DNA of 64,000 nt, from NCBI RefSeq assembly GCF_013201895.1, contig NZ_CP053841.1, forward strand, positions 806,001 to 870,000, read 5' to 3'. This DNA is from Campylobacter blaseri (GTDB taxonomy: Bacteria > Campylobacterota > Campylobacteria > Campylobacterales > Campylobacteraceae). The number at the start of each line of letters is the position of its first letter. The stretch's first letter is position 1. Under the pieces are notes generated by a model that ran no database searches, was not told the origin of the DNA, and worked only from the letters and a program-made list of their open reading frames with translations. Shown in pieces: positions 25,258 to 33,415 of this stretch. A program made the position numbers and the translations under genes.

Positions 25258-26129
25258 GTATACTTATTAATAAAAATACAAAAGTTATAGTTCAAGGTTT
25301 TACAGGTAAAGAGGGCACTTTTCATTCAAAAGAGTGTATAGCTTATGGAACAAATATAGTTGCAGGTGTTACTCCGTTTAAAGGGGGTCAAACACATCTT
25401 GATAGGCCTGTATTTAACACAGTAAAAGAAGCAGTTACCCATACAGGAGCTAGTGTTAGTTTGATTTTTATACCTTCAATGTTTGCAGCTGATGGCATAA
25501 TGGAAGCGGCTAATGCAGGTATAAAACTAGCTGTTGTAATTACTGAAAATATACCTATCAATGATATGATAAAAGCAAAAAACTATGCTAATAAATGTGG
25601 TATGAAGATAATAGGTCCAAATTGCCCTGGGGTTATTAGCTCTAATGAGTGCAAACTTGGTATTATGCCTGCAAGTATATTTAAAAAAGCCAATATTAAT
25701 ATAGGTTTAATCTCAAAATCAGGAACTCTTACTTATGAAGGTGCAAATCAAATTATAAATGAGGGTTATGGTGTATCCACTGCCATTGGAATTGGTGGAG
25801 ATAATATAATAGGAATGACCTATTCAGATTTGCTTCCTATGTTTGAAAAAGATGATGATACAAAAGCTATTGTTATGATAGGAGAGATTGGGGGTCTTTT
25901 GGAAATTGAAGCTTGCAGTGTTATAAAAGAGCAAATTTTAAAACCAATTGTTGCATTTATAGCGGGTAAATCAGCTCCAAAAGGCAAAAAAATGGGGCAT
26001 GCAGGTGCAATTATCAGCGAAGAAAACAGCAGTGCTGTTGGAAAAATCAAAGCACTTAAAAATGTTGGAGTTCATGTCGTTGAAAGTCCAGCTCATATTG
26101 GTAAAAAATTAAAAGAGATACTTAAATAA
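25254..26129 (+). CDS. sucD: Succinyl-CoA synthetase alpha subunit
   Basis: 291 residues. A Rossmann CoA-binding domain begins VQGFTGKEGTFHSKECIAYGT. The active-site histidine is in KMGHAGAII (about residue 246), which is phosphorylated during catalysis; GPNCPG is also present. It is coupled to sucC. In C. jejuni sucCD also precede the oor genes, so the arrangement is conserved. Confidence 0.96.
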   Translation: MSILINKNTKVIVQGFTGKEGTFHSKECIAYGTNIVAGVTPFKGGQTHLDRPVFNTVKEAVTHTGASVSLIFIPSMFAADGIMEAANAGIKLAVVITENIPINDMIKAKNYANKCGMKIIGPNCPGVISSNECKLGIMPASIFKKANINIGLISKSGTLTYEGANQIINEGYGVSTAIGIGGDNIIGMTYSDLLPMFEKDDDTKAIVMIGEIGGLLEIEACSVIKEQILKPIVAFIAGKSAPKGKKMGHAGAIISEENSSAVGKIKALKNVGVHVVESPAHIGKKLKEILK

Positions 26130-26138
26130 GGAAATATA

Positions 26139-26453
26139 ATGGATATAGACTCTAACAATGTAGCTGTTTGGGTTGATGAATCTAGGTGCAAAGCCTGTAA
26201 TATTTGTATAAATTACTGCCCAAGTGGAACTTTGGCAATGAGGTATGAGCCAAGCAATATTCAAGGTATGATGATAGAAATTTTAGATCCAAATACCTGT
26301 ATAGGGTGTAGGGATTGTGAAACCCATTGTCCTGACTTTGCTATTTTTGTGGCAGATAAAGGATTTAAATTTGCAAAGCTTACATCTGAGGCAAAACAAA
26401 GAGCAAAAGAGATTGTTGAAAATAACTTTATGTTTATAAAGGAAGTAAAATGA
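26139..26453 (+). CDS. oorD: 2-oxoglutarate:acceptor oxidoreductase delta subunit (ferredoxin)
   Basis: 104 residues with two 4Fe-4S motifs: CKACNICINYCP (about residues 14-25) and CIGCRDCETHCP (about 53-64). It carries electrons out of the OOR complex. It overlaps oorA by 4 bp. The order oorD-A-B-C is that of Campylobacter and Helicobacter. Confidence 0.95.
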   Translation: MDIDSNNVAVWVDESRCKACNICINYCPSGTLAMRYEPSNIQGMMIEILDPNTCIGCRDCETHCPDFAIFVADKGFKFAKLTSEAKQRAKEIVENNFMFIKEVK

Positions 26454-27571
26454 GAGAGATATTTTCAACAGGAAACTCATTAGTTGCTAAAGCTGCTATT
26501 GAGTGTGGTTGCAGATTTTTTGGTGGATATCCTATAACTCCATCTAGTGAAATAGCGCATGATTTAAGCCTTTTACTTCCAAAAAATGGTGGAAAATTTA
26601 TACAGATGGAAGATGAAATTGCAGGAATTAGTGTAGCTCTTGGTGCTTCTATGAGTGGAGTAAAGGCAATGACAGCAAGCAGTGGTCCTGGAATTTCGCT
26701 AAAATCAGAGCAGATAGGACTTGGTTTTATAGCTGAGATTCCACTAGTAATTGTAAATGTTATGAGAGGAGGTCCATCAACTGGGCTTCCAACAAGAGTA
26801 TCGCAAGGCGATATATTGCAAGCTAAAAACCCAACTCATGGAGATTTTCAAAGCATAACCCTATGCCCTGGAACACTAAAAGAGGTATACACAGAAACAA
26901 TTAGGGCTTTTAATCTATCTGAGAGATTTATGACACCTGTTTTTTTACTTTTAGATGAAACTATAGGGCACATGAAAGCAAAAACTTTTTTACCTAAGAT
27001 TGAAGATATTGAAATTTACAAAAGAGAAGAGTTTAAAGGCGATCCAAAAGAGTATAAGCCTTATAAAGTAGAAAAGGATAAACCTGCTATTTTAAATCCA
27101 TTTTTTAAAGGATATCATTATCATATAACAGGACTTCATCATGGCGATAATGGTTTTCCAACAGAAGATGAAAAGATTGTAACTTATAACACAAATAGGC
27201 TTATGGATAAAATTAACAACTATAAAGATGAGATAGTTCAAGCACAAGAGTATATGCTAGATGATGCTAATATATGTATTATAGCTTATGGTAGTGTAAA
27301 TTTATCAGCTATAGCAGCCATAGATAAACTAAGACAAGATGGTATAAAAGTAGGGCTTTTTAGGCCAAAAACACTTTGGCCAAGTCCAGAAAAAGAGCTA
27401 AAAGAGATAGCAAAGAGATTTAAAAAGATACTAGTTGTTGAGCTAAATATGGGTCAATACTATACAGAGATAAAAAGAGCTATGCTTAGAGATGATTTAG
27501 AGACACTATTTAAAGCAAATGGTCGCCCTATATCTCCAAAAGAGATTATAACAAAAGTTAAGGAGCTTTAA
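26450..27571 (+). CDS. oorA: 2-oxoglutarate:acceptor oxidoreductase alpha subunit
   Basis: 373 residues. It binds the pyrimidine ring of thiamine diphosphate and shapes the 2-oxo acid site: GNSLVAKAAIECGCRFFGGYPITPSSEIAH, then SSGPGISLKSEQIGL and the GLPTRVSQGD substrate loop. OOR oxidises 2-oxoglutarate to succinyl-CoA and CO2 with a low-potential acceptor instead of NAD; it is oxygen sensitive and essential in microaerophiles. Confidence 0.95.
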   Translation: MREIFSTGNSLVAKAAIECGCRFFGGYPITPSSEIAHDLSLLLPKNGGKFIQMEDEIAGISVALGASMSGVKAMTASSGPGISLKSEQIGLGFIAEIPLVIVNVMRGGPSTGLPTRVSQGDILQAKNPTHGDFQSITLCPGTLKEVYTETIRAFNLSERFMTPVFLLLDETIGHMKAKTFLPKIEDIEIYKREEFKGDPKEYKPYKVEKDKPAILNPFFKGYHYHITGLHHGDNGFPTEDEKIVTYNTNRLMDKINNYKDEIVQAQEYMLDDANICIIAYGSVNLSAIAAIDKLRQDGIKVGLFRPKTLWPSPEKELKEIAKRFKKILVVELNMGQYYTEIKRAMLRDDLETLFKANGRPISPKEIITKVKEL

Positions 27572-27572
27572 G

Positions 27573-28418
27573 ATGGCTTTTGATTATGATAAATATTTAA
27601 GAACTGATAAAATGCCAACACTTTGGTGCTGGGGTTGTGGTGATGGGATTATATTAAAGGCTTTAATTCGTGCCATTGCTGAATTAGGCTGGGATATGGA
27701 TGATGTTTGTATAGTAAGTGGAATTGGTTGTAGTGGAAGGCTTAGTTCATATGTAGATTGCAACACTGTTCATACAACTCATGGTAGAGCTATAGCATAT
27801 GCAACAGGAATTAAACTAGCAAACCCAGATAAGCATGTGATAGTTGTAACAGGCGATGGTGATGGTTTAGCGATAGGTGGAAACCACACTATTCACGGCG
27901 CAAGAAGAAATATAGACTTAAATCATATCTTAATAAATAACTTTATATATGGGCTTACAAATTCTCAAACTAGCCCTACAACACCTAGGGGAATGTGGAC
28001 AGCAACGGCACAACTTGGAAATATAGATCCTAGTTTTGATGCAGCTAAACTAGCAATTGCTGCAGGTGCTACATTTGTTGCAAGACAAAGTGTTATAAAT
28101 CCTGATAGAATGGTAAAGCTTTTCACTCAAGGCTTTAGCCATGATGGTTATAGTTTTTTTGATATTTTTTCAAATTGCCATATAAATTTAGGAAGAAAAA
28201 ACAAAATGGGTCAAGCTGTTGAGACATTAAAATGGATTGAAAACAAAATTGTAAATAAAGCTAAATTTGATAATATGAGTGATGAAGAAAAAGTTGGTAA
28301 ATTCCCTATTGGAATTTTATATGAAGATAATTCTAAGATTGAATACACAAAAGCCTACGATAAGGTTATAGAAGCTGCAAAGAATGGTAGTATAGTAGAT
28401 TTTAAGGATATAAAATGA
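27573..28418 (+). CDS. oorB: 2-oxoglutarate:acceptor oxidoreductase beta subunit
   Basis: 281 residues. It binds thiamine diphosphate: LWCWGCGDGIILKAL, the Cys residues C18 and C21 that ligate the proximal cluster in this family, and the GDGDGLAIGGNHTIHGARRNID pyrophosphate-binding loop. It starts 1 bp after oorA and overlaps oorC by 4 bp. Confidence 0.95.
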   Translation: MAFDYDKYLRTDKMPTLWCWGCGDGIILKALIRAIAELGWDMDDVCIVSGIGCSGRLSSYVDCNTVHTTHGRAIAYATGIKLANPDKHVIVVTGDGDGLAIGGNHTIHGARRNIDLNHILINNFIYGLTNSQTSPTTPRGMWTATAQLGNIDPSFDAAKLAIAAGATFVARQSVINPDRMVKLFTQGFSHDGYSFFDIFSNCHINLGRKNKMGQAVETLKWIENKIVNKAKFDNMSDEEKVGKFPIGILYEDNSKIEYTKAYDKVIEAAKNGSIVDFKDIK

Positions 28419-28966
28419 GTTATCAACTTAGATTTGTAGGTGTTGGTGGTCAAGGTGTTATACTAGCAGGTGAAATTCTAGCATCTGCTAAGATTAAATT
28501 AGGTGGCTATGGTGTAAAAGCCTCAACATATACATCACAGGTAAGAGGTGGTCCAACAAAGGTTGATATTTTGCTATCTGATGATGAAATTTTGTATCCA
28601 TATGCAATTGAGGGTGAGATTGATTTTATGATAGCAACTGCACAATTAAGCTATAATTCATTTAAAGATGGGGTAAAAGATGGTGGCGTGATAGTGGTTG
28701 AGCCAAATTTAGTAAAGCCAAATGATGAAGATAGAAAAAAATGGAAGATTTATGAAATTCCTATTATAAGTATTGCAAAAGACAAGATAGGAAATGTAAT
28801 CACTCAAAGCGTTGTAGCTCTTGGAGTTGCTGTTGGTTTTACAAAAGTTTTAGATAAAGACATTGTTAAAAATGAGATGTTAAAAATGGTGCCTAAAAAG
28901 GTAAAAGAGTTAAACTCAAAAGCCTATGATTTAGGTATTGAAGCGGTAAAAGAATTAAATTTATAA
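28415..28966 (+). CDS. oorC: 2-oxoglutarate:acceptor oxidoreductase gamma subunit
   Basis: 183 residues, beginning with the family signature GVGGQGVILAGEILASA, followed by STYTSQVRGGPTKVDI. The gamma subunit contributes to CoA binding in this enzyme class. It is last of the four oor genes and lies 11 bp before the flavodoxin. Confidence 0.94.
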   Translation: MSYQLRFVGVGGQGVILAGEILASAKIKLGGYGVKASTYTSQVRGGPTKVDILLSDDEILYPYAIEGEIDFMIATAQLSYNSFKDGVKDGGVIVVEPNLVKPNDEDRKKWKIYEIPIISIAKDKIGNVITQSVVALGVAVGFTKVLDKDIVKNEMLKMVPKKVKELNSKAYDLGIEAVKELNL

Positions 28967-28977
28967 AAAGGATAAAT

Positions 28978-29463
28978 ATGGAAAAGATTGCAATATTTTT
29001 TGGAAGTAGTAGTGGAAACACAAAAGAAGTTAGTGAGTTTATAGCTAAAAAGCTAGACGCTGATATATTTGATATAAAGGATGCTAAAGTTGCAGATTTT
29101 GATAAATACACTAAATTTATATTAGCAACATCTAGCTATGGTTTTGGTGACTTGCAAGATGATTGGTTTGAAAATTTAGAACTACTTGATGAGATTAATT
29201 TTAAAGAAAAAACCGTTGCATTAGTTGGAATTGGAGGTTTAGCCAGGCATGCTGATAGTTTTTGTTCTGCTTTAGTTGATTTTTTACCAAAAATAAAAGG
29301 TGTAAATTTTATTGGTCAAACAGAACTTGATGGCTATGAGATTAAAAAATCATCAGCTTTTATAAATGGTAAATTTATAGGACTATGTGTAGATTTTAAA
29401 GGTGATAAAAACTGGCAAACTAGAGTTGAAAAATGGTGCAAAAGCGTAAAAGAAAGCTTCTAA
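28978..29463 (+). CDS. fldA: Flavodoxin, likely electron acceptor of OOR
   Basis: 161 residues. The FMN phosphate loop FGSSSGNTKEV (about residues 8-18) and the ATSSYGFGDLQDDW isoalloxazine loop (about 51-64) identify a short-to-long-chain flavodoxin. In C. jejuni flavodoxin accepts electrons from OOR and pyruvate oxidoreductase and passes them to the Nuo complex. Being in the same operon 11 bp after oorC strongly supports that pairing here. Confidence 0.93.
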   Translation: MEKIAIFFGSSSGNTKEVSEFIAKKLDADIFDIKDAKVADFDKYTKFILATSSYGFGDLQDDWFENLELLDEINFKEKTVALVGIGGLARHADSFCSALVDFLPKIKGVNFIGQTELDGYEIKKSSAFINGKFIGLCVDFKGDKNWQTRVEKWCKSVKESF

Positions 29464-29474
29464 CTATGTTGTGG

Positions 29475-29513
29475 TAATTTTAGGCATTTTATAATATAAA
29501 GTGCCTAAAATTA
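29475..29513 (+). terminator. Strong hairpin terminator after the icd-fld operon
   Basis: Arms TAATTTTAGGCA (29475-29486) and TGCCTAAAATTA (29502-29513) are perfect complements; pairing continues inward with one G:U to give a nearly continuous 19-bp stem. It lies 11 bp after the flavodoxin stop. It marks the end of the core block and the start of the accessory patch. Confidence 0.75.
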
Positions 29514-29613
29514 ATAACTATTTATTTCATTATCATTTGTTTTTGCATTATGATATAAGTAACTTTATATAGTGTATGTAAAAATAAAATATAAATATAA
29601 TAATAGGTAAAAA

Positions 29614-30135
29614 ATAAAAAAGCTAGTTATAGCAGCAGCATTGCTAGTAGGTAGTTTGTATGCTAATGAGTTAAGCTATGAGTGGTGCAAGGAAAATGAT
29701 AGTTACAGAAAAGACACTAAAACATTTTTAAAATGTATGAAGATAATAGAAGCAGATAATTACAGATGGTGCAAGGAGAATAATAAAACTGGAAATAGTG
29801 AATGGGAAGAACTAGAAAATGGAAAAAGAAGATTAAGAAATTGTGAAGAAGCTATAGCTTGGTTTGAAGATAAAATGAGAGATGATTTTAAGTGCTGGAA
29901 TGCTCTTTGGGGTGTTCCAGAAACTCCAAAAAATCAAGCTGAAGAAGATTTTTGCAACAAGCAAGAAGCAGAAAGAAAAGCTAGACAAGCAGGAGTTTTA
30001 GATAGAATAGTTGGTAGAGGAGCAGATGGAAAAGTCAAGCCAGTAATGGGCGAAATAGATACAAGGACAGAATTAGAAGTTAAAAAAGATAAAGCTTTTG
30101 ATGAATGGGAAAAAGCGAGTAAAGAATATCAATAA
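29614..30135 (+). CDS. Secreted Cys-rich protein with an apparent ATA start codon
   Basis: The frame opens after a stop at 29608. From 29614 it reads as a textbook signal peptide (KKLVIAAALLVGSLYA, then NE) preceded by ATA where ATG is expected. The nearest usual start, TTG at 29641, would cut the signal peptide in half. The mature part (about 157 residues) has regularly placed Trp-Cys pairs (EWCKEND, RWCKENN, KCWNALW) and six Cys in all, with a charged helical tail. No family is recognised; a periplasmic role is likely. Either ATA is used as a weak start or a start-codon mutation has silenced the gene. Confidence 0.6.
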   Translation: MKKLVIAAALLVGSLYANELSYEWCKENDSYRKDTKTFLKCMKIIEADNYRWCKENNKTGNSEWEELENGKRRLRNCEEAIAWFEDKMRDDFKCWNALWGVPETPKNQAEEDFCNKQEAERKARQAGVLDRIVGRGADGKVKPVMGEIDTRTELEVKKDKAFDEWEKASKEYQ

Positions 30136-30165
30136 AGAAAATATTATAAAAAATAAAGGAAATTA

Positions 30166-30418
30166 ATGAAGGATAAATTTTATTTTTATATCGTTCTTGC
30201 GATTTTAATTATTGGAAAGTTATCGTATGAAATATATCATTGGGATACTCCATACGAAGTTATAATAAGTGGACCAAAATCAGACATCCAATACTGGTAG
30301 ATATACAACAAATGAGGCAGAATTTTATTTTTTCTTAAAGGTTATAGGTGTTTGTATAGTTATTGGTATAGTAATTTATATATATGAAAAATTTAAAGAA
30401 AAACAAAATAAGGAGTAA
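30166..30418 (+). pseudogene. Possibly frameshifted small two-helix membrane protein
   Basis: Frame one, ATG 30166 to stop 30300, gives 44 residues with one membrane helix (FYFYIVLAILIIGKL). A second frame, open from GTG 30269 to stop 30418, gives 49 residues with another helix (VIGVCIVIGIVIYIYEKF) and a basic tail. The two overlap by 32 bp around 30269-30300. They look like the halves of one 90-residue, two-helix protein split by a single-base shift, similar in plan to the gene at 31676. They could also be two separate overlapping genes. Behind GGAG at the end sits the next gene. Confidence 0.45.
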
Positions 30419-30421
30419 ATT

Positions 30422-30781
30422 ATGAGAGATAAAATAGGTGTTAGATTACTTTTAGATGAAGAAAAAATAAAAAGAGAGGGCAAATATAGTGTTGATGAGC
30501 TATATGCTAAAATTGATGATTTAGCTAAGGGTATACTCATTAAAAGAGATAATCATATATATGAAGCACCATCTAATAGAAATGATTTAGCAAATATTAT
30601 GATATTTACTTTAACTCGTTTATCAAGAAGACAATGGTTTGTAGATAATTGTAAAGAATTAGTGCTTTTAGAAGCTGATGGAGATAAGAGCATATATACA
30701 GCTAGTGAAGATGATTTGATGGAAACATATATACAAGAGGGTTTTAAATTATGGACAACAAGAAGCATAGAAAGTATATAA
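30422..30781 (+). CDS. 119-residue VapD-linked protein, copy 1
   Basis: A soluble protein of unknown family. Its first 74 residues are almost identical to those of copy 2 (32017-32376); the C-terminal third differs except for the shared ending TRSIESI. In both copies it overlaps the start of a vapD reading frame by 31 bp, so the pair is conserved as a unit. Such overlap with a toxin-like endoribonuclease gene suggests an antitoxin or partner. No helix-turn-helix is obvious (DLANIMIFTLTRLSRRQWFVDNC is the most conserved-looking segment). GGAG lies 7 bp upstream of the ATG. Confidence 0.7.
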   Translation: MRDKIGVRLLLDEEKIKREGKYSVDELYAKIDDLAKGILIKRDNHIYEAPSNRNDLANIMIFTLTRLSRRQWFVDNCKELVLLEADGDKSIYTASEDDLMETYIQEGFKLWTTRSIESI

Positions 30782-30843
30782 ATTTTGATTTAAAAACTGA
30801 AAAAATTTTAGAGTATTTTAAAGTAAAAGAGAGAAAGTATTAA
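30751..30843 (+). pseudogene. Truncated VapD N-terminus, copy 1
   Basis: 30 residues. The first 22 (MDNKKHRKYINFDLKTEKILEYF apart from two changes) equal the start of the VapD-like gene at 32346, then the sequence switches to KVKERKY and stops. The rest of the gene was replaced by the Fic cassette; the lost gene's tail reappears at 31545. Confidence 0.75.
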
Positions 30844-30846
30844 AAA

Positions 30847-31554
30847 ATGAATAAAATACCAAAATTAAGTGAACTATCTTTAAAAGATAGAGATAAACTA
30901 TTTCAAAAACTAAGAGTTGAAATTACTCATCACAGCAATAGAATAGAGGGAACTACATTAAATTATGGAGAAACTAAAAGACTTCTTGAAAAAGGAATAA
31001 CAGCTAATGGCAAACCTTTAAGCGAACAATTAATTATTTTAGGATTTGCAAGTGCTTATGATGAAATTTTAAGAAGTGGATTTACCAAAAGAACTTTAAC
31101 TGCTGATTTTATAAAAGATTTACACGCTTTAATGTTTAATAAAGCTTATGATGTATGCCCGGAAAAATTAAACACTACTATTGGAGCTTATAGAACAGAT
31201 GAAAGAGCAATTAAAGGAGTAAATGTTAAACTAAGTTTACCACATAAAATCAAAACTGATTTAGAAAATTTATTGTATCAAGATGAGCCAACAAAGATTG
31301 AAGAGATAGCAGATTTTCATATCAAGTTTGAAAAAATACACCCTTTTGGAGATGGTAATGGTAGAATTGGAAGATTACTAATGGCTATGCAATTTATAAG
31401 AAATGATATGATACCACCACTAATAAAATTTGACGATAGAGAAGAATATATAAAATCAATGAGCGATAAGGAAGCTTTAACAAATTTATTAAATAAATGT
31501 CAGCAAGAAAGCTATAAATTTATTTATAATAATACAACAGATATTCAGCTTTAG
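30847..31554 (+). CDS. fic: Fic family protein (AMPylase-like) with N-terminal inhibitory motif
   Basis: 235 residues. The catalytic loop HPFGDGNGRIGR (165-176) is complete, including the His and both Arg, so adenylyl (or other nucleotidyl) transfer to a target hydroxyl is plausible. The motif SNRIEG (30-35) matches the inhibitory helix consensus (S/T)-x3-E-(G/N). Its N-terminal position makes this a class II, self-inhibited Fic protein that needs no separate antitoxin. The cassette sits inside the first vapD copy: its last codons read through DNA that belongs to the vapD-linked gene (from about 31541). Confidence 0.9.
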   Translation: MNKIPKLSELSLKDRDKLFQKLRVEITHHSNRIEGTTLNYGETKRLLEKGITANGKPLSEQLIILGFASAYDEILRSGFTKRTLTADFIKDLHALMFNKAYDVCPEKLNTTIGAYRTDERAIKGVNVKLSLPHKIKTDLENLLYQDEPTKIEEIADFHIKFEKIHPFGDGNGRIGRLLMAMQFIRNDMIPPLIKFDDREEYIKSMSDKEALTNLLNKCQQESYKFIYNNTTDIQL

Positions 31555-31652
31555 ATGAAGTGCTTAAAGAAGCTAGGGCTGAATTACAAGCAGATACAGC
31601 TAAACAAAATGATGTATCTAAGAATACTAATAAAATAAATAAACAAAGATAA
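31545..31652 (+). pseudogene. Orphan tail of the vapD-linked chimera, copy 1
   Basis: The frame SALDEVLKEARAELQADT...NTNKINKQR repeats residues about 120-150 of the 32346 gene, with a few substitutions, and then stops. There is no start. It is the right-hand remnant of the vapD copy that the Fic cassette split, overlapping the Fic stop. Confidence 0.7.
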
Positions 31653-31675
31653 AATTTAATTAAAGGGTAAGTTAT

Positions 31676-32020
31676 ATGGGGTTAAATAATGATAAAGTAA
31701 GTTTATTAAATACTCTATATAAAGAACAGTATAGACTTAAATTAGTAATTGTTTATTTGTTTGCAAGTGGATTTAATTTTATACTAATAATTTTAATTTT
31801 AATAAATTTAAAAATGGGTAGTAGTTTAGTATTTAATATAACAGCTTATATGTTTTTAATGACTATTTATTACAAGTTTGTATTTAAGCAAACAAAAGAT
31901 GGCGGTTTTTATAGAGTTTTTCTTTTTAATTCTTTATCTAAATTCAATAGAAAAATTGATGATGAAGTTAAAATACTATTAAAAGAAAATTCAGCTAAAA
32001 ATATAAGGAGTAAATTATGA
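31676..32020 (+). CDS. Small two-helix membrane protein
   Basis: 114 residues with two hydrophobic helices (about 22-45 and 50-70: LVIVYLFASGFNFILIILILINL and LVFNITAYMFLMTIYY) and a basic C-terminal tail. No family is recognised. It has AAGGG upstream and its stop overlaps the next ATG (ATGA at 32017-32020), so it is coupled to the 119-residue gene. The broken gene at 30166-30418 holds the same place before copy 1 and may be its counterpart. Confidence 0.65.
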   Translation: MGLNNDKVSLLNTLYKEQYRLKLVIVYLFASGFNFILIILILINLKMGSSLVFNITAYMFLMTIYYKFVFKQTKDGGFYRVFLFNSLSKFNRKIDDEVKILLKENSAKNIRSKL

Positions 32021-32376
32021 GAGATAAAATAGGTGTTAGATTGCTTTTAGATGAAGAAAAAATAAAAAGAGAGGGTAAGTATAGTGTTGATGAGTTATAT
32101 GCTAAAATTGATGATTTAGCTAAGGGTATACTCATTAAAAGAGATAATCATATATACGAAGCACCATCTGATAGAAATGATTTAGCCAACATTATGATAT
32201 TTACAGCAACTCGTTTATCAAGAAGACAATGGTTTGTAGATAATTGTAAAGAAATGGCTTTTTTAGAAACTGATGGAGATAAAGATTTGCAAGGTATTAA
32301 AGGCAGTAATCTTATGAAAAGATATATAGAAAATAAGGTTAATTTATGGGCGACAAGAAGCATAGAAAGTATATAA
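32017..32376 (+). CDS. 119-residue VapD-linked protein, copy 2
   Basis: Paralogue of 30422-30781, with the N-terminal 74 residues nearly unchanged (SNRNDL to SDRNDL, FTLTRL to FTATRL) and a divergent segment at about 78-110. It overlaps the vapD-like start by 31 bp. The faithful N-terminus and changed C-terminus fit a partner whose tail tracks a changing toxin, but that is speculative. Function unknown. Confidence 0.7.
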   Translation: MRDKIGVRLLLDEEKIKREGKYSVDELYAKIDDLAKGILIKRDNHIYEAPSDRNDLANIMIFTATRLSRRQWFVDNCKEMAFLETDGDKDLQGIKGSNLMKRYIENKVNLWATRSIESI

Positions 32377-32996
32377 ACTTTGATTTAAAAACTGAAAAGA
32401 TTTTAGAACATTTTAGTGATACTAGCAATGCCTATAAAAAAATTAAGAACTTTATGATAAATAATGGATTTGAACATAATCAAAAGAATGGTTATATATC
32501 ATTAAATGAAATGAATACTGATGAAATTCATATTTTGGCAGTTAATTTAAATCAAAAATTTGATTGGTTTAAATTTTGTGTAAATAAAATTATTGAAACA
32601 AATGTAGACAACGAACATAGTTTGGAAAATTATTTTAACAATGAGCTAAAAGAAACTTTAAAATCAAATATTATAGAAGATTTTGATTTTAAAGATGTTG
32701 ATACTTCAGCTTTAGATGAAGTGCTTAAAGAGGCTAGAGCTGAATTACAAGCAGATACAACTAAACAAAATGATGTATCTAAGAATACTAATAATACAAA
32801 ATATACAGAATTTGATGAAAGAACATTACCACGATATTTAAAAGATGATATTGAAGTTTGGGTAAATAGAAAAGAAGAAGATAAAATAAATTGGGATTTA
32901 TATTGGTGTCAATTATATGGCAATATAAATTCAGCTCAACACGGTAATGAAATTTCAGTTGAGTTTGCAAATTATTTAAGAGAAAAGTATTTATAA
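32346..32996 (+). CDS. VapD-like endoribonuclease fused to a HipA-partner-like tail
   Basis: 216 residues. Residues about 8-88 are VapD-like: YINFDLKTEKILEHF, NAYKKIKNFMINNGFEHNQ, then KFDWFKFCVNKI. VapD proteins are Cas2-like ribonucleases of toxin-antitoxin systems. Residues about 90-150 are an acidic linker. Residues about 155-216 (RTLPRYLKDDIEVW...INSAQHGNEISVEFANYLREKYL) resemble the small protein usually encoded just before HipA/CtkA-like kinases. Indeed the HipA-like frame starts at the stop of this gene (TAATG). The gene therefore looks like a recombination-made chimera of two toxin loci. Confidence 0.75.
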   Translation: MGDKKHRKYINFDLKTEKILEHFSDTSNAYKKIKNFMINNGFEHNQKNGYISLNEMNTDEIHILAVNLNQKFDWFKFCVNKIIETNVDNEHSLENYFNNELKETLKSNIIEDFDFKDVDTSALDEVLKEARAELQADTTKQNDVSKNTNNTKYTEFDERTLPRYLKDDIEVWVNRKEEDKINWDLYWCQLYGNINSAQHGNEISVEFANYLREKYL

Positions 32997-33415
32997 TGAT
33001 AGATTTTACAAATTGCGAAATAAACAAATTTAGGCAATATGGTGGAGCAAATGGAAGTAAAATAGGCATTATTTATAATGAAGAAAATTATATGCTTAAG
33101 TTTCCACCAAAGCCTACAAAAAACTTTGATTTATCTTACACAAATAGTTGTTTTAGTGAGTATATATCTTGTCATATTGTAAACTCAATAGGCTTAGAGG
33201 CACAAGAAACTTTATTAGGAAGTTACAAAGATAAGATAGTAGTTGCTTGTAAAGATTTTGTAATAGATGATTTTAAACTTAATGATTTTACTTCTTTAAA
33301 AAACTCTGTTATTGATAGTAAAACTGGTGGCAAAGATACAACATTAAGTGAAGTTTTATATGGTATAGAAAATCAGCAAATAATAAATTCAGATGAATTA
33401 AAAAAAGTTTTTTAA
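32996..33415 (+). pseudogene. HipA/CtkA-like kinase, N-terminal fragment
   Basis: 139 residues matching the N-lobe of HipA-fold kinases: NKFRQYGGANGSKIGIIY, YMLKFPPKP with a candidate ATP-binding Lys, then SEYISCHIVNSIGLEAQETLLG. The catalytic loop and the Asp residues of the C-lobe (usually in a D-x4-N-x-D segment) are absent, because the frame stops at 33415 and the DNA beyond encodes something else. The break lies in an A/T homopolymer stretch. It is probably inactive. Confidence 0.75.

Noticed and set aside
24831-25325. 164-codon open frame on the minus strand
   Set aside because: It lies entirely across sucC/sucD, is Ser/Phe-rich as expected for an antisense shadow of AT-rich genes, and has no ribosome-binding site.
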